A stretch of 37,624 bases of DNA from Patescibacteria group bacterium (GTDB lineage Bacteria > Patescibacteriota > Patescibacteriia > Buchananbacterales > GWA2-38-13). Of this stretch, positions 8,301 to 16,033 are shown one piece after another. Numbering within the stretch: the first letter of the stretch is position 1; each line of letters begins with the position of its first letter. Below the pieces are notes generated by a model. It was not told the origin of the DNA. It saw only the letters and a program-made list of their open reading frames with translations, and did not search any database. The stretch lies in contig JAQTQO010000013.1 in NCBI GenBank assembly GCA_028712155.1, positions 1 to 37,624 on the forward strand, in the 5' to 3' direction. A program made the translations under genes and the position numbers.

Positions 8301-8659
8301 CTGCCACCATTTACTCCTCCTCGCTCTCTGCCTCCAGCCTCCTTTACATCACGGAGAGCTGTTTCCCTTACTACAATCGTAATCTCACGCTCGATTTTTT
8401 CCACCCGCGTAAGCAGCCAGGACACCAGCGCAAACAATGCGACTATAGAAATGAAAATCAAGAGATCGGCTCCGCGGCCGACGCCAAACCATTGCGCCAC
8501 CACGTCGGTTCCATGAGGAAACCACGCGGCGGCAAGTACCACGAGCCAAAGCCCCACCCAGCCTCCGGCCTCCCCTCGACCAAGTTCATGGCGCCGCAGC
8601 CGGTGAAAAATACGCAGCAACATCCAGGCGACGAATACTAGGGTAACCCACTTCAACAT
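8282..8659 (-). CDS. DUF2304 family membrane protein
   Basis: The protein has 125 residues and three hydrophobic stretches: about 3-18, 32-50 and 66-84. The family's hallmark follows: GVGRGADLLIFISIVALF, then RVEKIEREITIVVRETAL at about residues 86-103. DUF2304 proteins are small membrane partners very often encoded beside DPM/ArnC-type polyprenyl-phosphate glycosyltransferases, as here, where the GT2 gene ends 12 bases upstream. The partner role is inferred from that association. The last residues (GGRKISNF) come from the short repeat at 8270-8300, so the C-terminal tail is probably unimportant or recently extended. Confidence 0.88.
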   Translation of the reverse strand: MLKWVTLVFVAWMLLRIFHRLRRHELGRGEAGGWVGLWLVVLAAAWFPHGTDVVAQWFGVGRGADLLIFISIVALFALVSWLLTRVEKIEREITIVVRETALRDVKEAGGRERGGVNGGRKISNF

Positions 8660-8671
8660 ACCACCAATGCA

Positions 8672-9349
8672 TTATCGAAACATGCGCGACAACAATAGAT
8701 CGCGCAATATCCGCAAGCTGCCGAAAAACCCCGGCTGCCCTTTCACGCGCGTATACACCGTGTATTGCACCTTTACCGGCACCTCAACGTAGCGAAGCTG
8801 AAGGCGGGCGATCTCATCGAGGATCTGTGATGCATGGGCCATCCTGTCTTGCGTCAGGTGAATTTTTTCAGCCGCCTGACGACTGAACGCACGCAAACCA
8901 TTATGCGTATCCGTAATGCGCAGCCCCGTCCGCAGGCGGTCAAATCGGACCGCCAGTTTCAGCAGCCAACGGCGCGAAACCGGCATATTCACTCTCCCCT
9001 GCTCCAAAAACCGCGAGCCCAAAGCTACGTCAAAACGTCCGAGCAGCAAAGGTTCAATCAGCTTTGACACCTCTTCGGCCCGGTGCTGGCCGTCGGCGTC
9101 GAACGTAACAATATAATCGGCGCCAAGCTCGAGCGCGTACCGAATCCCGGTGAAAATCGCCGCGCCCTGGCCGCGGTTGATAAAATGCCGCAGCACTACC
9201 GCCCCCGCCTGGCGGGCACATTCTCCGGTGCGGTCGGCTGACCCGTCATCAACCACCACCACATCATTAACAAACGGACGCAGCCCTCCGATTGCTGCGC
9301 CGATAACTTGCGACTCATTGTACGCGGGAACTACCGCAACCACCTGCAT
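8672..9349 (-). CDS. Polyprenyl-phosphate sugar synthase (DPM1/GT2 family)
   Basis: This 225-residue GT-A enzyme has VVAVVPAYNESQVI at the N-terminus, VVVVDDGSADRTGE (about 30-43), HFINRGQGAAIFTG (about 52-65), TFDADGQH (about 82-89, the DxD motif) and ALGSRF (about 106-111). This set is characteristic of dolichyl/polyprenyl-phosphate mannose or glucose synthases, which make lipid-P-sugar from a nucleotide sugar at the cytoplasmic face. The frame is open 32 codons further upstream, but ATG 9349 is the first start that gives a normal family N-terminus. Its product would feed GT39-like enzymes in this locus. Confidence 0.88.
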   Translation of the reverse strand: MQVVAVVPAYNESQVIGAAIGGLRPFVNDVVVVDDGSADRTGECARQAGAVVLRHFINRGQGAAIFTGIRYALELGADYIVTFDADGQHRAEEVSKLIEPLLLGRFDVALGSRFLEQGRVNMPVSRRWLLKLAVRFDRLRTGLRITDTHNGLRAFSRQAAEKIHLTQDRMAHASQILDEIARLQLRYVEVPVKVQYTVYTRVKGQPGFFGSLRILRDLLLSRMFR

Positions 9350-9371
9350 AACAAAACTCGAAATTCCACTC

Positions 9372-10397
9372 CTACAACGCCCGATGTTCAATCCCGACCA
9401 GCGCTTTGTTGGCTTTCGCGTCGTCAATGACCTCGCGCAACCCATCCTCGAGCATCACGACCGGAAACCAGCCGAGTTTTTCGCGCACCGCCGTGATATC
9501 GGGCAACCCCAACGGCGACATGAACAAAAGCGGCTCTTCCAGCTTCACCTGGGAACGGCTGCCGGTCAGCTCGATAATCTTTCGCGCCACATCCACGAGC
9601 TTATACTCGAGATCGCTGCCAAAGTTCAACGGGCCGGCCTCACCACTGCGCATGAACTTGATCAGACCGGCGACAAGATCGCTGACGTGGCAAAATGTGG
9701 AAGAAAAATTTTCATTGCCGTAGATGACCAGCGGCTTATGATCAAGCGCGGCAACGGCAAAATCGGGCAGCATCTGCCCGTCATCCAACATCATCCGCGT
9801 CCCGTACGTCCGAAAAATCCGCGCCACTTTGACGTTCAGCTGGTGGACATCGCGGTACGTCGTCACCAATGTTTCGGCATACCGCTTCCCCTCATCGTAG
9901 CAGCTCCGCGGCCCGATCGGATTGACATAGCCGAAGTAATCTTCGCGAAACACCTTGAGATCGTCGCGACGGGCGCCGTAGACAACCGCCGACGACGCGT
10001 GCATGAATTTTGCCTTGTAGCGGACCGCCAGATCGAGCGCATTCTTGACCGCCAAGGAATTGGCCAGCGCCGTCTGCACCCGCTGCGCTTCAAACTGCTT
10101 GGCCGACGTGGGGCAGGCCAGGTGATAAATTTCCTGCACCCCCTGGAAGCGGACCCGGAACCGTTCAAGCTCGCGCCGCTCCTCCAAATCCAGCGGCTCC
10201 ACAAGGTCGGCCTTGAGGAAAACAAAATTCGGATGGGAGAGCAGGTGATCAATATTGCGCTCGCTGCCGGAACTGAAGTTGTCCACGCAGATAACTTTGG
10301 CGGTTTTGACCAATTCATCGCACAGGTGCGAGCCGATGAAACCGGCACCCCCGGTCACCAGCACGTTTTTTTGGTCAAAAATTGCTTGCGTAGCCAT
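9372..10397 (-). CDS. Extended SDR, UDP-glucuronate decarboxylase (UXS)-like, catalytic Glu missing
   Basis: The protein has 341 residues. NAD-binding GGAGFIGSH is at 16-24, YHLACPTSA at 91-99, and VNPIGPRSCYDEGKR at 158-172 with the SDR pair Tyr167/Lys171. TYG and SDLVAGLIKFM blocks also match the UXS family, which converts UDP-glucuronate to UDP-xylose. However, the family motif TSEVYG reads SAVVYG here, so the conserved acidic residue is Val138. The substrate may therefore differ. The start was chosen at ATG 10397 because AGGAGAGG lies 8 bases before it; an upstream TTG lacks support. A promoter lies at 10433-10462. Confidence 0.8.
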   Translation of the reverse strand: MATQAIFDQKNVLVTGGAGFIGSHLCDELVKTAKVICVDNFSSGSERNIDHLLSHPNFVFLKADLVEPLDLEERRELERFRVRFQGVQEIYHLACPTSAKQFEAQRVQTALANSLAVKNALDLAVRYKAKFMHASSAVVYGARRDDLKVFREDYFGYVNPIGPRSCYDEGKRYAETLVTTYRDVHQLNVKVARIFRTYGTRMMLDDGQMLPDFAVAALDHKPLVIYGNENFSSTFCHVSDLVAGLIKFMRSGEAGPLNFGSDLEYKLVDVARKIIELTGSRSQVKLEEPLLFMSPLGLPDITAVREKLGWFPVVMLEDGLREVIDDAKANKALVGIEHRAL

Positions 10398-10432
10398 AAA
10401 ATTTACCTCTCCTAGCAACGCGATATGGCATT

Positions 10433-10462
10433 ATTATACCACAGTATCGAAAGTACCGTAAA
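10433..10462 (-). promoter_or_regulatory. Promoter of the UXS-like gene
   Basis: On the minus strand TATAAT (10433-10438) is preceded by TGG, giving a perfect extended -10. A TTTACG at 10457-10462 with an 18-base spacer can serve as a weak -35. The leader is about 30 bases and includes AGGAGAGG at 10406-10413. Confidence 0.6.
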
Positions 10463-10472
10463 GTTGTGCAGC

Positions 10473-10547
10473 GAATCGGGAATCCACTAATTCTTATTGG
10501 CATCAGCCGCCTGTCCCTCTCGATCCCGAATTCCCGATTCCCGATTC
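10473..10547. repeat. Inverted GAATCGG heptamer repeats at the end of gtrA
   Basis: GAATCGGGAAT at 10473-10483 is complementary to ATTCCCGATTC, present twice in overlapping register at 10530-10540 and 10537-10547. On the minus strand the larger arm is GAATCGG-GAATCGG followed by degenerate copies. The gtrA stop at 10487 lies between the arms, and the larger arm encodes most of the protein's C-terminal tail. Confidence 0.55.
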
Positions 10548-10993
10548 TCCGTCGGGCGGAACGCCCAGAACTTCGTGACAATGAAATTCCAAAACGTCCC
10601 CAGAACGATCGCGATCGCTTTCCCGTACAGATCGTGCCAGCCCAGCATTTCCACGGAAAAATACAGCACCACGTTCTGCATCGTACCGCTGACCACGTTC
10701 GTGATGACAAATTTCGGGAACTGCCGGGTCAGGTTGCTCTCCGGCAAACGAAATGTCCACCGGCGGTTCCAGTAGTAGCTCCAGGAAACAGCGACGACAA
10801 ACGACGTGAGGCTCGCGTACAAAAAATACCACCCGAACACGCGGGTCAGCGCCAGGTAGATGCCGACGTCCACCACGACGTTCGAGAGCCCGACGACGCA
10901 AAATTTGACGAATTGACGCGCGCCGCGGTGACGGTCAAGAAAAGGAAACAGGCGGTAAGCAATCTGACGCAGGGCATCCAACATACGCGACAT
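10487..10993 (-). CDS. GtrA family membrane protein
   Basis: The 168-residue protein has four hydrophobic helices. GtrA landmarks are FVKFCVVGLSNVVVDVGIY (about 28-46), YYWNRRWTF (about 73-81), FPKFVITNVVSG (about 91-102) and NFIVTKFWAF (about 136-145). GtrA proteins are thought to flip or present undecaprenyl-phosphate-linked monosaccharides, which suits the two polyprenyl-phosphate sugar synthases in this window. It starts 3 bases after the subtilase gene, so it belongs to that operon. The polar tail after residue 146 (TENRESGIRDREG) is encoded by the heptamer repeat and has no counterpart in ordinary family members that I know. Confidence 0.88.
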   Translation of the reverse strand: MSRMLDALRQIAYRLFPFLDRHRGARQFVKFCVVGLSNVVVDVGIYLALTRVFGWYFLYASLTSFVVAVSWSYYWNRRWTFRLPESNLTRQFPKFVITNVVSGTMQNVVLYFSVEMLGWHDLYGKAIAIVLGTFWNFIVTKFWAFRPTENRESGIRDREGQAADANKN

Positions 10994-10996
10994 TAA

Positions 10997-13312
10997 CTAC
11001 CGCAAAAACCCCACCCGTACGCCGCCGCGATACGCGGCATCGTGGGCGAAAAATTCTCCCTTGAGCTGGCCGCGGCGGTCGAACCATCGGACGTGCGGCC
11101 CGCCGCCGGGACCCGCGCCGGTAATGATCTCGTCGCGGCCGTCGCCGTCGACATCGCCCGCAGCGAGGTTGACGCCGCCGGTAAAGTTCGGCGTAAAGGC
11201 GAAGAACGTCGCCTGCGGCGCCGTGGTACCGTAATCAAAAACGTACACCATCGGCTGGCCGCCGCGGACCGGACTGGCGAGAATTTCGTCGCGGCCGTCG
11301 CCGTCGACGTCGCCCGCGCCGACCGTCACGCCCGTCCGCGTGAACGGGCTGAGGGCAAAGAATGAGGATTGTAGCGTTCCGTCCCCTTCAAAAATCTTCA
11401 CTTCGGAACCGCCGCCAAGACCCGCGCCGGTAATGATCTCGTCGCGGCCGTCGCCGTCGACATCGCCCGCAGCGAGGTTGACGCCGCCCGTCATGCGCGG
11501 GTCGTATGCCAACCAATCCGCGAGATGCTCGCCGGACACATTGAATACCTCCACCTGCGGCTGACTGCTCCCGGCCGGTGCGACGATGATCTCTGCCGCA
11601 CCCACACCGTCAACGTTTCCGACCGCGACATTGATACCGAAACGAGTCCTTGAATCGAACGCGAAGAATTGCCCTTCGACCTGACCTTCCCGATTAAAAA
11701 CCCGGACGTGGGGTCCGCCGCCGGGACCCGCACCGGTCACCACATCGGAGAGGCCGTCGCCGGTCACGTCACCCGCCGCGACCGCAATGCTGCTGTTGAA
11801 CGTCGGCGCGTAGGCGAAGAACGACTTCAGCGCCTGGGCCGACGGCGTGAAAAGCTTGATCTGCGGGAAAGAACGGAACCCCAGGCCGGCGATGATCAAA
11901 CCGGGCGGCGCGGTCTCCGTGCCGGGCAACCCGCGCTGCGCGATCGCCTGCTCCACGACTTTCAGTAAATTGATTTGCCCGCTGCCGAGCTGTCCCGCAT
12001 GCTTGGGATTGGCGATCACCACGTCATCGACGCTGCGCAGCAGAATTTCCCGAACGGCGGCCGCGGAGAGCCCGGGCCTGAGCGACCGCGCGACGGCCGC
12101 CGCGCCGGAAACCAACGGAACGGCGACGGACGTCCCCGACCAGGATCCCCCATACAGCTGCGTGAACCCGGGGCGCGATGCGTCGTTCACCAGCAGGCCG
12201 AAAAAATTTTCTCCCGGCGCCACCAGATCGACGCATCCCTTGCCGTAATTGGAAAACCCCGTGAGCTGCCGATTTCCATTCACCGCAGCAACGCCGATGA
12301 TGAAATTTTCGGAATCTTGGGCATCCAGGCAAATGGGATACTCGGGATTTGCCGCCAAATCAATGCCGGGATTGCCGTCCGTCGTGTTACCGGCGGCCGC
12401 GACGACCACGATGCCTTTTGCCGCCGCCGCTTTCAGCGTGTCATAGAGCGCCTGGCTGTATTCAACGCCGACAAAACTCAGGTTGATCACGTCGGCTTTC
12501 TGTGCGGTCGCGTACTCCACGGCCCGGACCACGTCATAGATGGTGCCGTTTCCTTCGGCATCCAAAACCCGCAGCGACATGATCTTTGCCGTCCAGCTGA
12601 CGCCCGTCACCCCGATGCTGTTGTGGCTGGCAGCGGCGGCGATGCCCGCGACGATGGTTCCATGGTGGATGGCCTCCGGCAGATACCCGGAATCGAATTT
12701 CGGCGTTGGATCGGGGATATTGGCAACGAAATCCCAGCCCTGCCAGTCGTCCACATAACCGTTATGGTCGTTATCCACCCCGTCGCCCGGTCGCTCGTCG
12801 GAATTGTTCCAAATTTTCCCCTGCAAATCCGGATGGTCAACATCCACGCCGGTATCGAGAATTGCGATCACGGGGAGTTTGAGCTGCCGGCCTTCCTCAT
12901 CAATCAATTCAGCCGACCACGCGTCCCGCCCCTGAATGGCGCTCAGGTACCACTGCTTGCTGAAATTGGGGTCGTTGGGAAACGCCATGGCGTGGACGGT
13001 GGAATTGCGTTCCGCATACAGCACCTCGGGGCGCCGGCGGTACTCGTTCAACACGGCGTCCAAAGATACGTCCGGCGCAAACCGCAACCGCAGCAACGGC
13101 CCGCCCGAACGCAAGCGAACCAGCACCTCACCGACCTGATCATTCCGGGCGCGGGAACGCTGGGCTCCCGCTTCTCGCGGAGAAAAAATTCCGGTACTTC
13201 CCGCGATGGCGAGTGCGGCAACCAACACGGAAATCACGCGCAGCCAAATGCGTCGCGCACCGTACCGGGCGAAAAGACGAACGACTTTCAAAAATGCTGC
13301 CGTGTGCCGCAT
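10997..13312 (-). CDS. Exported S8 (subtilisin-like) serine protease with FG-GAP/VCBS-type repeats
   Basis: The protein has 771 residues. A signal segment lies at about 24-43, with a possible cleavage after AGA (residue 50). The S8 domain spans roughly 115-455: Asp153 in AILDTGVDVDHPDL, His217 in HHGTIVAGIA, oxyanion Asn309 in AAAGNT, and nucleophile Ser395 in SGTSVAVP. An Asp-rich loop (DGVDNDHNGYVDD, 177-189) probably binds calcium. From about 475 to the end come about six blades of roughly 50 residues with DVDGDGRDEI-type Ca-binding loops, as in FG-GAP beta-propellers. No cell-wall anchor follows. It sits between the O-antigen ligase-like gene (12-base gap) and gtrA (3-base gap). Its role in a glycan operon is unknown; maturation of surface proteins is one guess. 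Confidence 0.9.
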   Translation of the reverse strand: MRHTAAFLKVVRLFARYGARRIWLRVISVLVAALAIAGSTGIFSPREAGAQRSRARNDQVGEVLVRLRSGGPLLRLRFAPDVSLDAVLNEYRRRPEVLYAERNSTVHAMAFPNDPNFSKQWYLSAIQGRDAWSAELIDEEGRQLKLPVIAILDTGVDVDHPDLQGKIWNNSDERPGDGVDNDHNGYVDDWQGWDFVANIPDPTPKFDSGYLPEAIHHGTIVAGIAAAASHNSIGVTGVSWTAKIMSLRVLDAEGNGTIYDVVRAVEYATAQKADVINLSFVGVEYSQALYDTLKAAAAKGIVVVAAAGNTTDGNPGIDLAANPEYPICLDAQDSENFIIGVAAVNGNRQLTGFSNYGKGCVDLVAPGENFFGLLVNDASRPGFTQLYGGSWSGTSVAVPLVSGAAAVARSLRPGLSAAAVREILLRSVDDVVIANPKHAGQLGSGQINLLKVVEQAIAQRGLPGTETAPPGLIIAGLGFRSFPQIKLFTPSAQALKSFFAYAPTFNSSIAVAAGDVTGDGLSDVVTGAGPGGGPHVRVFNREGQVEGQFFAFDSRTRFGINVAVGNVDGVGAAEIIVAPAGSSQPQVEVFNVSGEHLADWLAYDPRMTGGVNLAAGDVDGDGRDEIITGAGLGGGSEVKIFEGDGTLQSSFFALSPFTRTGVTVGAGDVDGDGRDEILASPVRGGQPMVYVFDYGTTAPQATFFAFTPNFTGGVNLAAGDVDGDGRDEIITGAGPGGGPHVRWFDRRGQLKGEFFAHDAAYRGGVRVGFLR
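11110..11488. repeat. Two identical 70-bp copies inside the FG-GAP region
   Basis: Bases 11110-11179 and 11419-11488 are identical over 70 positions and encode the same blade core (GGVNLAAGDVDGDGRDEIIT). A third, diverged copy lies around 11283-11330. Identity including third codon positions points to recent duplication or gene conversion within the propeller. Confidence 0.8.
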
Positions 13313-13324
13313 GCAGATAAACGG

Positions 13325-15796
13325 TTACTTGGTTTCCTCTAATTTTTTCACGAAGTCGTCGTAGTCTTTCTGAATGCTTGGATCGAGCTCCAGCGCGCGC
13401 TTCGCCGCGGCAAGCGCCTTATCTTTTTCGCCGATCAGCGCATAAGCGGCGGCCAGCTTGACGAACCATTCGGATTTTGGCGGGTATTTCGCGATCAGCC
13501 GTTCGTAGAGTGCGGCAACCGGCGCGGACTGCTCGGTCCGCTCCCCCGCACGGATTATCCGCAGGTACTGATCCTCGGGAATGGTGAGATGGAGCTGCTC
13601 TTCGGCCGTCTGCAGCTGGCGGAGCGCGTCGTCGGGTCGGCGCACCAGCATGTACGCCAAGGCCATATCGACGTTGGATTCAACCACCTGGCTGGAGAGC
13701 GCGAGCCCCTGCTGATAGAGCGCAATCCCGTGTTCGGTATTACCCGACATCAGGTAGGCCTGCCCCAGTTCGAAGTACACCTGCGGCCGGCCCGGACTGA
13801 GCGGAATGGCCGGCTCCAGCACCGCGATAACCTCTTGCGCCGTGGAATTGAGAACGGCGCTGGCCCGGTTGGCGATACTGGCAAAGTACAGGTGATTGCG
13901 GATATTCGACGGTTCTTCGGCGACGCTCTTTTTCAGTTCATCGAGGGCGTCCCGGAGCACCGGACGAACCTGATCGGGCGTGACGTTCTGGTTGCCGATG
14001 AGCCCAAGCGCGTAGGTGGCAAACTGCTGCCGCGCCTCGAACCGGCCGGTCATAGACCCGCTGATCGATTCTTCGAACAGCTGCTGCTGCTTGGGGATGT
14101 CGGGCTTGGGAAACGTAAGCAGGGCATCGTAGATCTTGTTGTTGGCGACCAACAACCCGTAATTGAACGCAACGAGACAGTAGAACGCGACCGCACCGAC
14201 TCCGAAAACCGCGATGATCTGACCGGTGCCGTAGCGGGCCGGACGGCGGATTTCCGCCGGCGTCGTCGAAGCCGCCGGGGCATCAACGAATGCCCGCGCC
14301 ACCACGACGGCCAGAATGACGTGGAACATGATGAACGAATCGAGCGTGTCGAACACGAACAGATTCTGGAAAATATACGCCACCAGCAGCGCCAGGATCA
14401 CCAGCGGTGCGAAGAAATCGCCGTGCCGCCGGTAGGTTTGCCACAATGACCACGCCACCAGCGCAAAAATCGCGAGGTAGCTGAACAGCCCGAGCAGCCC
14501 ACTGGTGATACCCACGTCGAAAACAATATTGTGCGCCCGGTCAAACCAAATCTGCGAACCCTGGTCTTTAAAGATGCGCGAAGGAAAGTTGCGGCTGAAC
14601 ACCTGGGAGTAATCCTCCAGTCCGTAGCCGATCAAAAAACGCACGGGATCGCCGGTCCAGCCTTGCCAGCTCGCATTCCAGGTATCGAGGCGGGATTGCG
14701 AGGTCACGTCCTCCAAAGAAATCGATGCCAGGCGCTTGAGGGTCGGATCGTTCACCACGATGCTACTCCCGCGCGCCAGGTACAGTGCGACCGGGGCGAG
14801 GATGCACACGGCGACTACCGCCAGACTCACCCACCCCGTCACGGTACGGCGGCGAAAGAAGGCCAACAACCCCGAAAGCACGAGCAGTCCGCCCAGCAAA
14901 CCGATGAACGCGCCGCGCGTCTGGGTTTGGTAGAAGATGAAAAAATTGAGCAGCCCCAAAGCCGCCAGAAAACCCCGCGTCACCAGCCGCTGATTCTTAA
15001 ACATCAGGGCGGCGAGCGCCGCACCGTGCAACGCGATGATCAGCGCAAACAGCCGGGGTGCGCTCTGCAATTGCGTCAGCAGACCGACGGTATCGGGACT
15101 CATCCGCGAAATAATTTCAAATCCAACCAGGGAGATATCCATCCCGACCAGGCTCCAAAAAAACAGCCGGACGTCGAACTCGCGATCGCGGACGATGAAA
15201 TACCCGATCAGGAAAAGGTGGAACAGGAGATACGCGGCCAGGTACGTCGCGTTGCCGATCGTCCCGGTCAGCCGCGCACCGCCGGATGACTTCAGTAAAA
15301 ACGGCACCTGCAACCATTGGCCGAATGAGAACGTCGCTTCCACGACGCAGACGAAAACGGAAAACGTTAACAGCATCTGCCAGTCCTCCCAGCGCCGGAA
15401 GGTATTCACGAGGATGAAAAAGTACGCCGCCAGGTGCCACAGGCTGAACAGGCCGCCCATGCGCTCGTAGTTCCCCCAAAAACTCCACACCGGCTCGATG
15501 CCGGTGAACGACGTGAGCGTGACCACACCGAAGTACGTGAGCACCGCAATGATCAGCGGATTCCACCGCGGCCGGAACCGCGGGTCGCGCAGGGCAAAGG
15601 CGACGTACGCGACCGCGAGTATCTCGACCACGACCCGGAACAAAACGTTCTTGAGGACAATGAACGGAAAAAAGAATTTCCCGCCCACCACCAGCGGCAA
15701 AAACAGCGTCACACCGACACCCACCAGGATAATCCAGTACAACGTATCGCTGACCGGATCCGCGGTCCGACGGAACTTGAAAAGAGTATTTTTCAT
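13325..15796 (-). CDS. O-antigen ligase/polymerase-like membrane protein with C-terminal TPRs
   Basis: The protein has 823 residues. About 12 membrane helices occupy residues 15-530. A long loop near residue 417 carries DRAHNIVFDVGITSGLLG, the conserved His-Asn region of the Wzy_C/WaaL family. The C-terminal 250 residues are soluble helical repeats; the last reads KLAAAYALIGEKDKALAAAKRALELDP, a clear TPR. Such proteins ligate or polymerise undecaprenyl-PP-linked glycans on the outer face, and some act as protein O-oligosaccharyltransferases. ATG 15796 gives a normal basic N-terminus before the first helix; a GTG at 15850 is possible. No SD is near either. It probably starts the operon continuing into the protease and gtrA, and a TATAAT lies upstream at 15883-15888. 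Confidence 0.85.
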   Translation of the reverse strand: MKNTLFKFRRTADPVSDTLYWIILVGVGVTLFLPLVVGGKFFFPFIVLKNVLFRVVVEILAVAYVAFALRDPRFRPRWNPLIIAVLTYFGVVTLTSFTGIEPVWSFWGNYERMGGLFSLWHLAAYFFILVNTFRRWEDWQMLLTFSVFVCVVEATFSFGQWLQVPFLLKSSGGARLTGTIGNATYLAAYLLFHLFLIGYFIVRDREFDVRLFFWSLVGMDISLVGFEIISRMSPDTVGLLTQLQSAPRLFALIIALHGAALAALMFKNQRLVTRGFLAALGLLNFFIFYQTQTRGAFIGLLGGLLVLSGLLAFFRRRTVTGWVSLAVVAVCILAPVALYLARGSSIVVNDPTLKRLASISLEDVTSQSRLDTWNASWQGWTGDPVRFLIGYGLEDYSQVFSRNFPSRIFKDQGSQIWFDRAHNIVFDVGITSGLLGLFSYLAIFALVAWSLWQTYRRHGDFFAPLVILALLVAYIFQNLFVFDTLDSFIMFHVILAVVVARAFVDAPAASTTPAEIRRPARYGTGQIIAVFGVGAVAFYCLVAFNYGLLVANNKIYDALLTFPKPDIPKQQQLFEESISGSMTGRFEARQQFATYALGLIGNQNVTPDQVRPVLRDALDELKKSVAEEPSNIRNHLYFASIANRASAVLNSTAQEVIAVLEPAIPLSPGRPQVYFELGQAYLMSGNTEHGIALYQQGLALSSQVVESNVDMALAYMLVRRPDDALRQLQTAEEQLHLTIPEDQYLRIIRAGERTEQSAPVAALYERLIAKYPPKSEWFVKLAAAYALIGEKDKALAAAKRALELDPSIQKDYDDFVKKLEETK

Positions 15797-15995
15797 CGTC
15801 GTTGAAACAAAATTTTCGCCCTTTCGGGCATAACGCAACCCGCCGCCCACGGACTACCACCGAGAACTATCGGGCGGACCGAATTATAGATAAGTACCGG
15901 TAGTCTAGCATGTCACCGGGAGTCATTACAAGGCATGGAACTTGCTAAAATGGCTCAAATGCGCTAACATTCAGCAATTCCGCGAATTTTGGGGC

Positions 15996-16024
15996 TTCCC
16001 AACTCATCCGAGGAAAGTTACAAT
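15996..16024 (+). promoter_or_regulatory. Promoter of the initiating sugar transferase gene
   Basis: TTCCCA (15996-16001) and TACAAT (16019-16024) are separated by 17 bases. The -10 box ends 9 bases before the ATG at 16034, so the transcript should be nearly leaderless. The only SD-like element (GAGGAAAG) lies too far upstream to be used. The rest of the 237-bp spacer back to 15797 shows nothing else except a minus-strand TATAAT at 15883-15888. Confidence 0.5.
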
Positions 16025-16033
16025 AATCACGTC

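Noticed and set aside
9150-10415. Open frame of 421 codons on the plus strand
   Set aside because: Antisense to the UXS-like SDR gene and the start of the polyprenyl-phosphate synthase gene. No recognisable fold.
11110-11488. Spaced direct repeats that might suggest a CRISPR array
   Set aside because: The repeats encode FG-GAP blades in frame, the spacing is about 310 bp, and only two exact copies exist.
11975-13342. Open frame of 455 codons on the plus strand
   Set aside because: It lies fully antisense to the subtilase, whose catalytic motifs are intact. The translation is rich in Arg, His and Gly with no domain, as expected from a GC-rich shadow frame.
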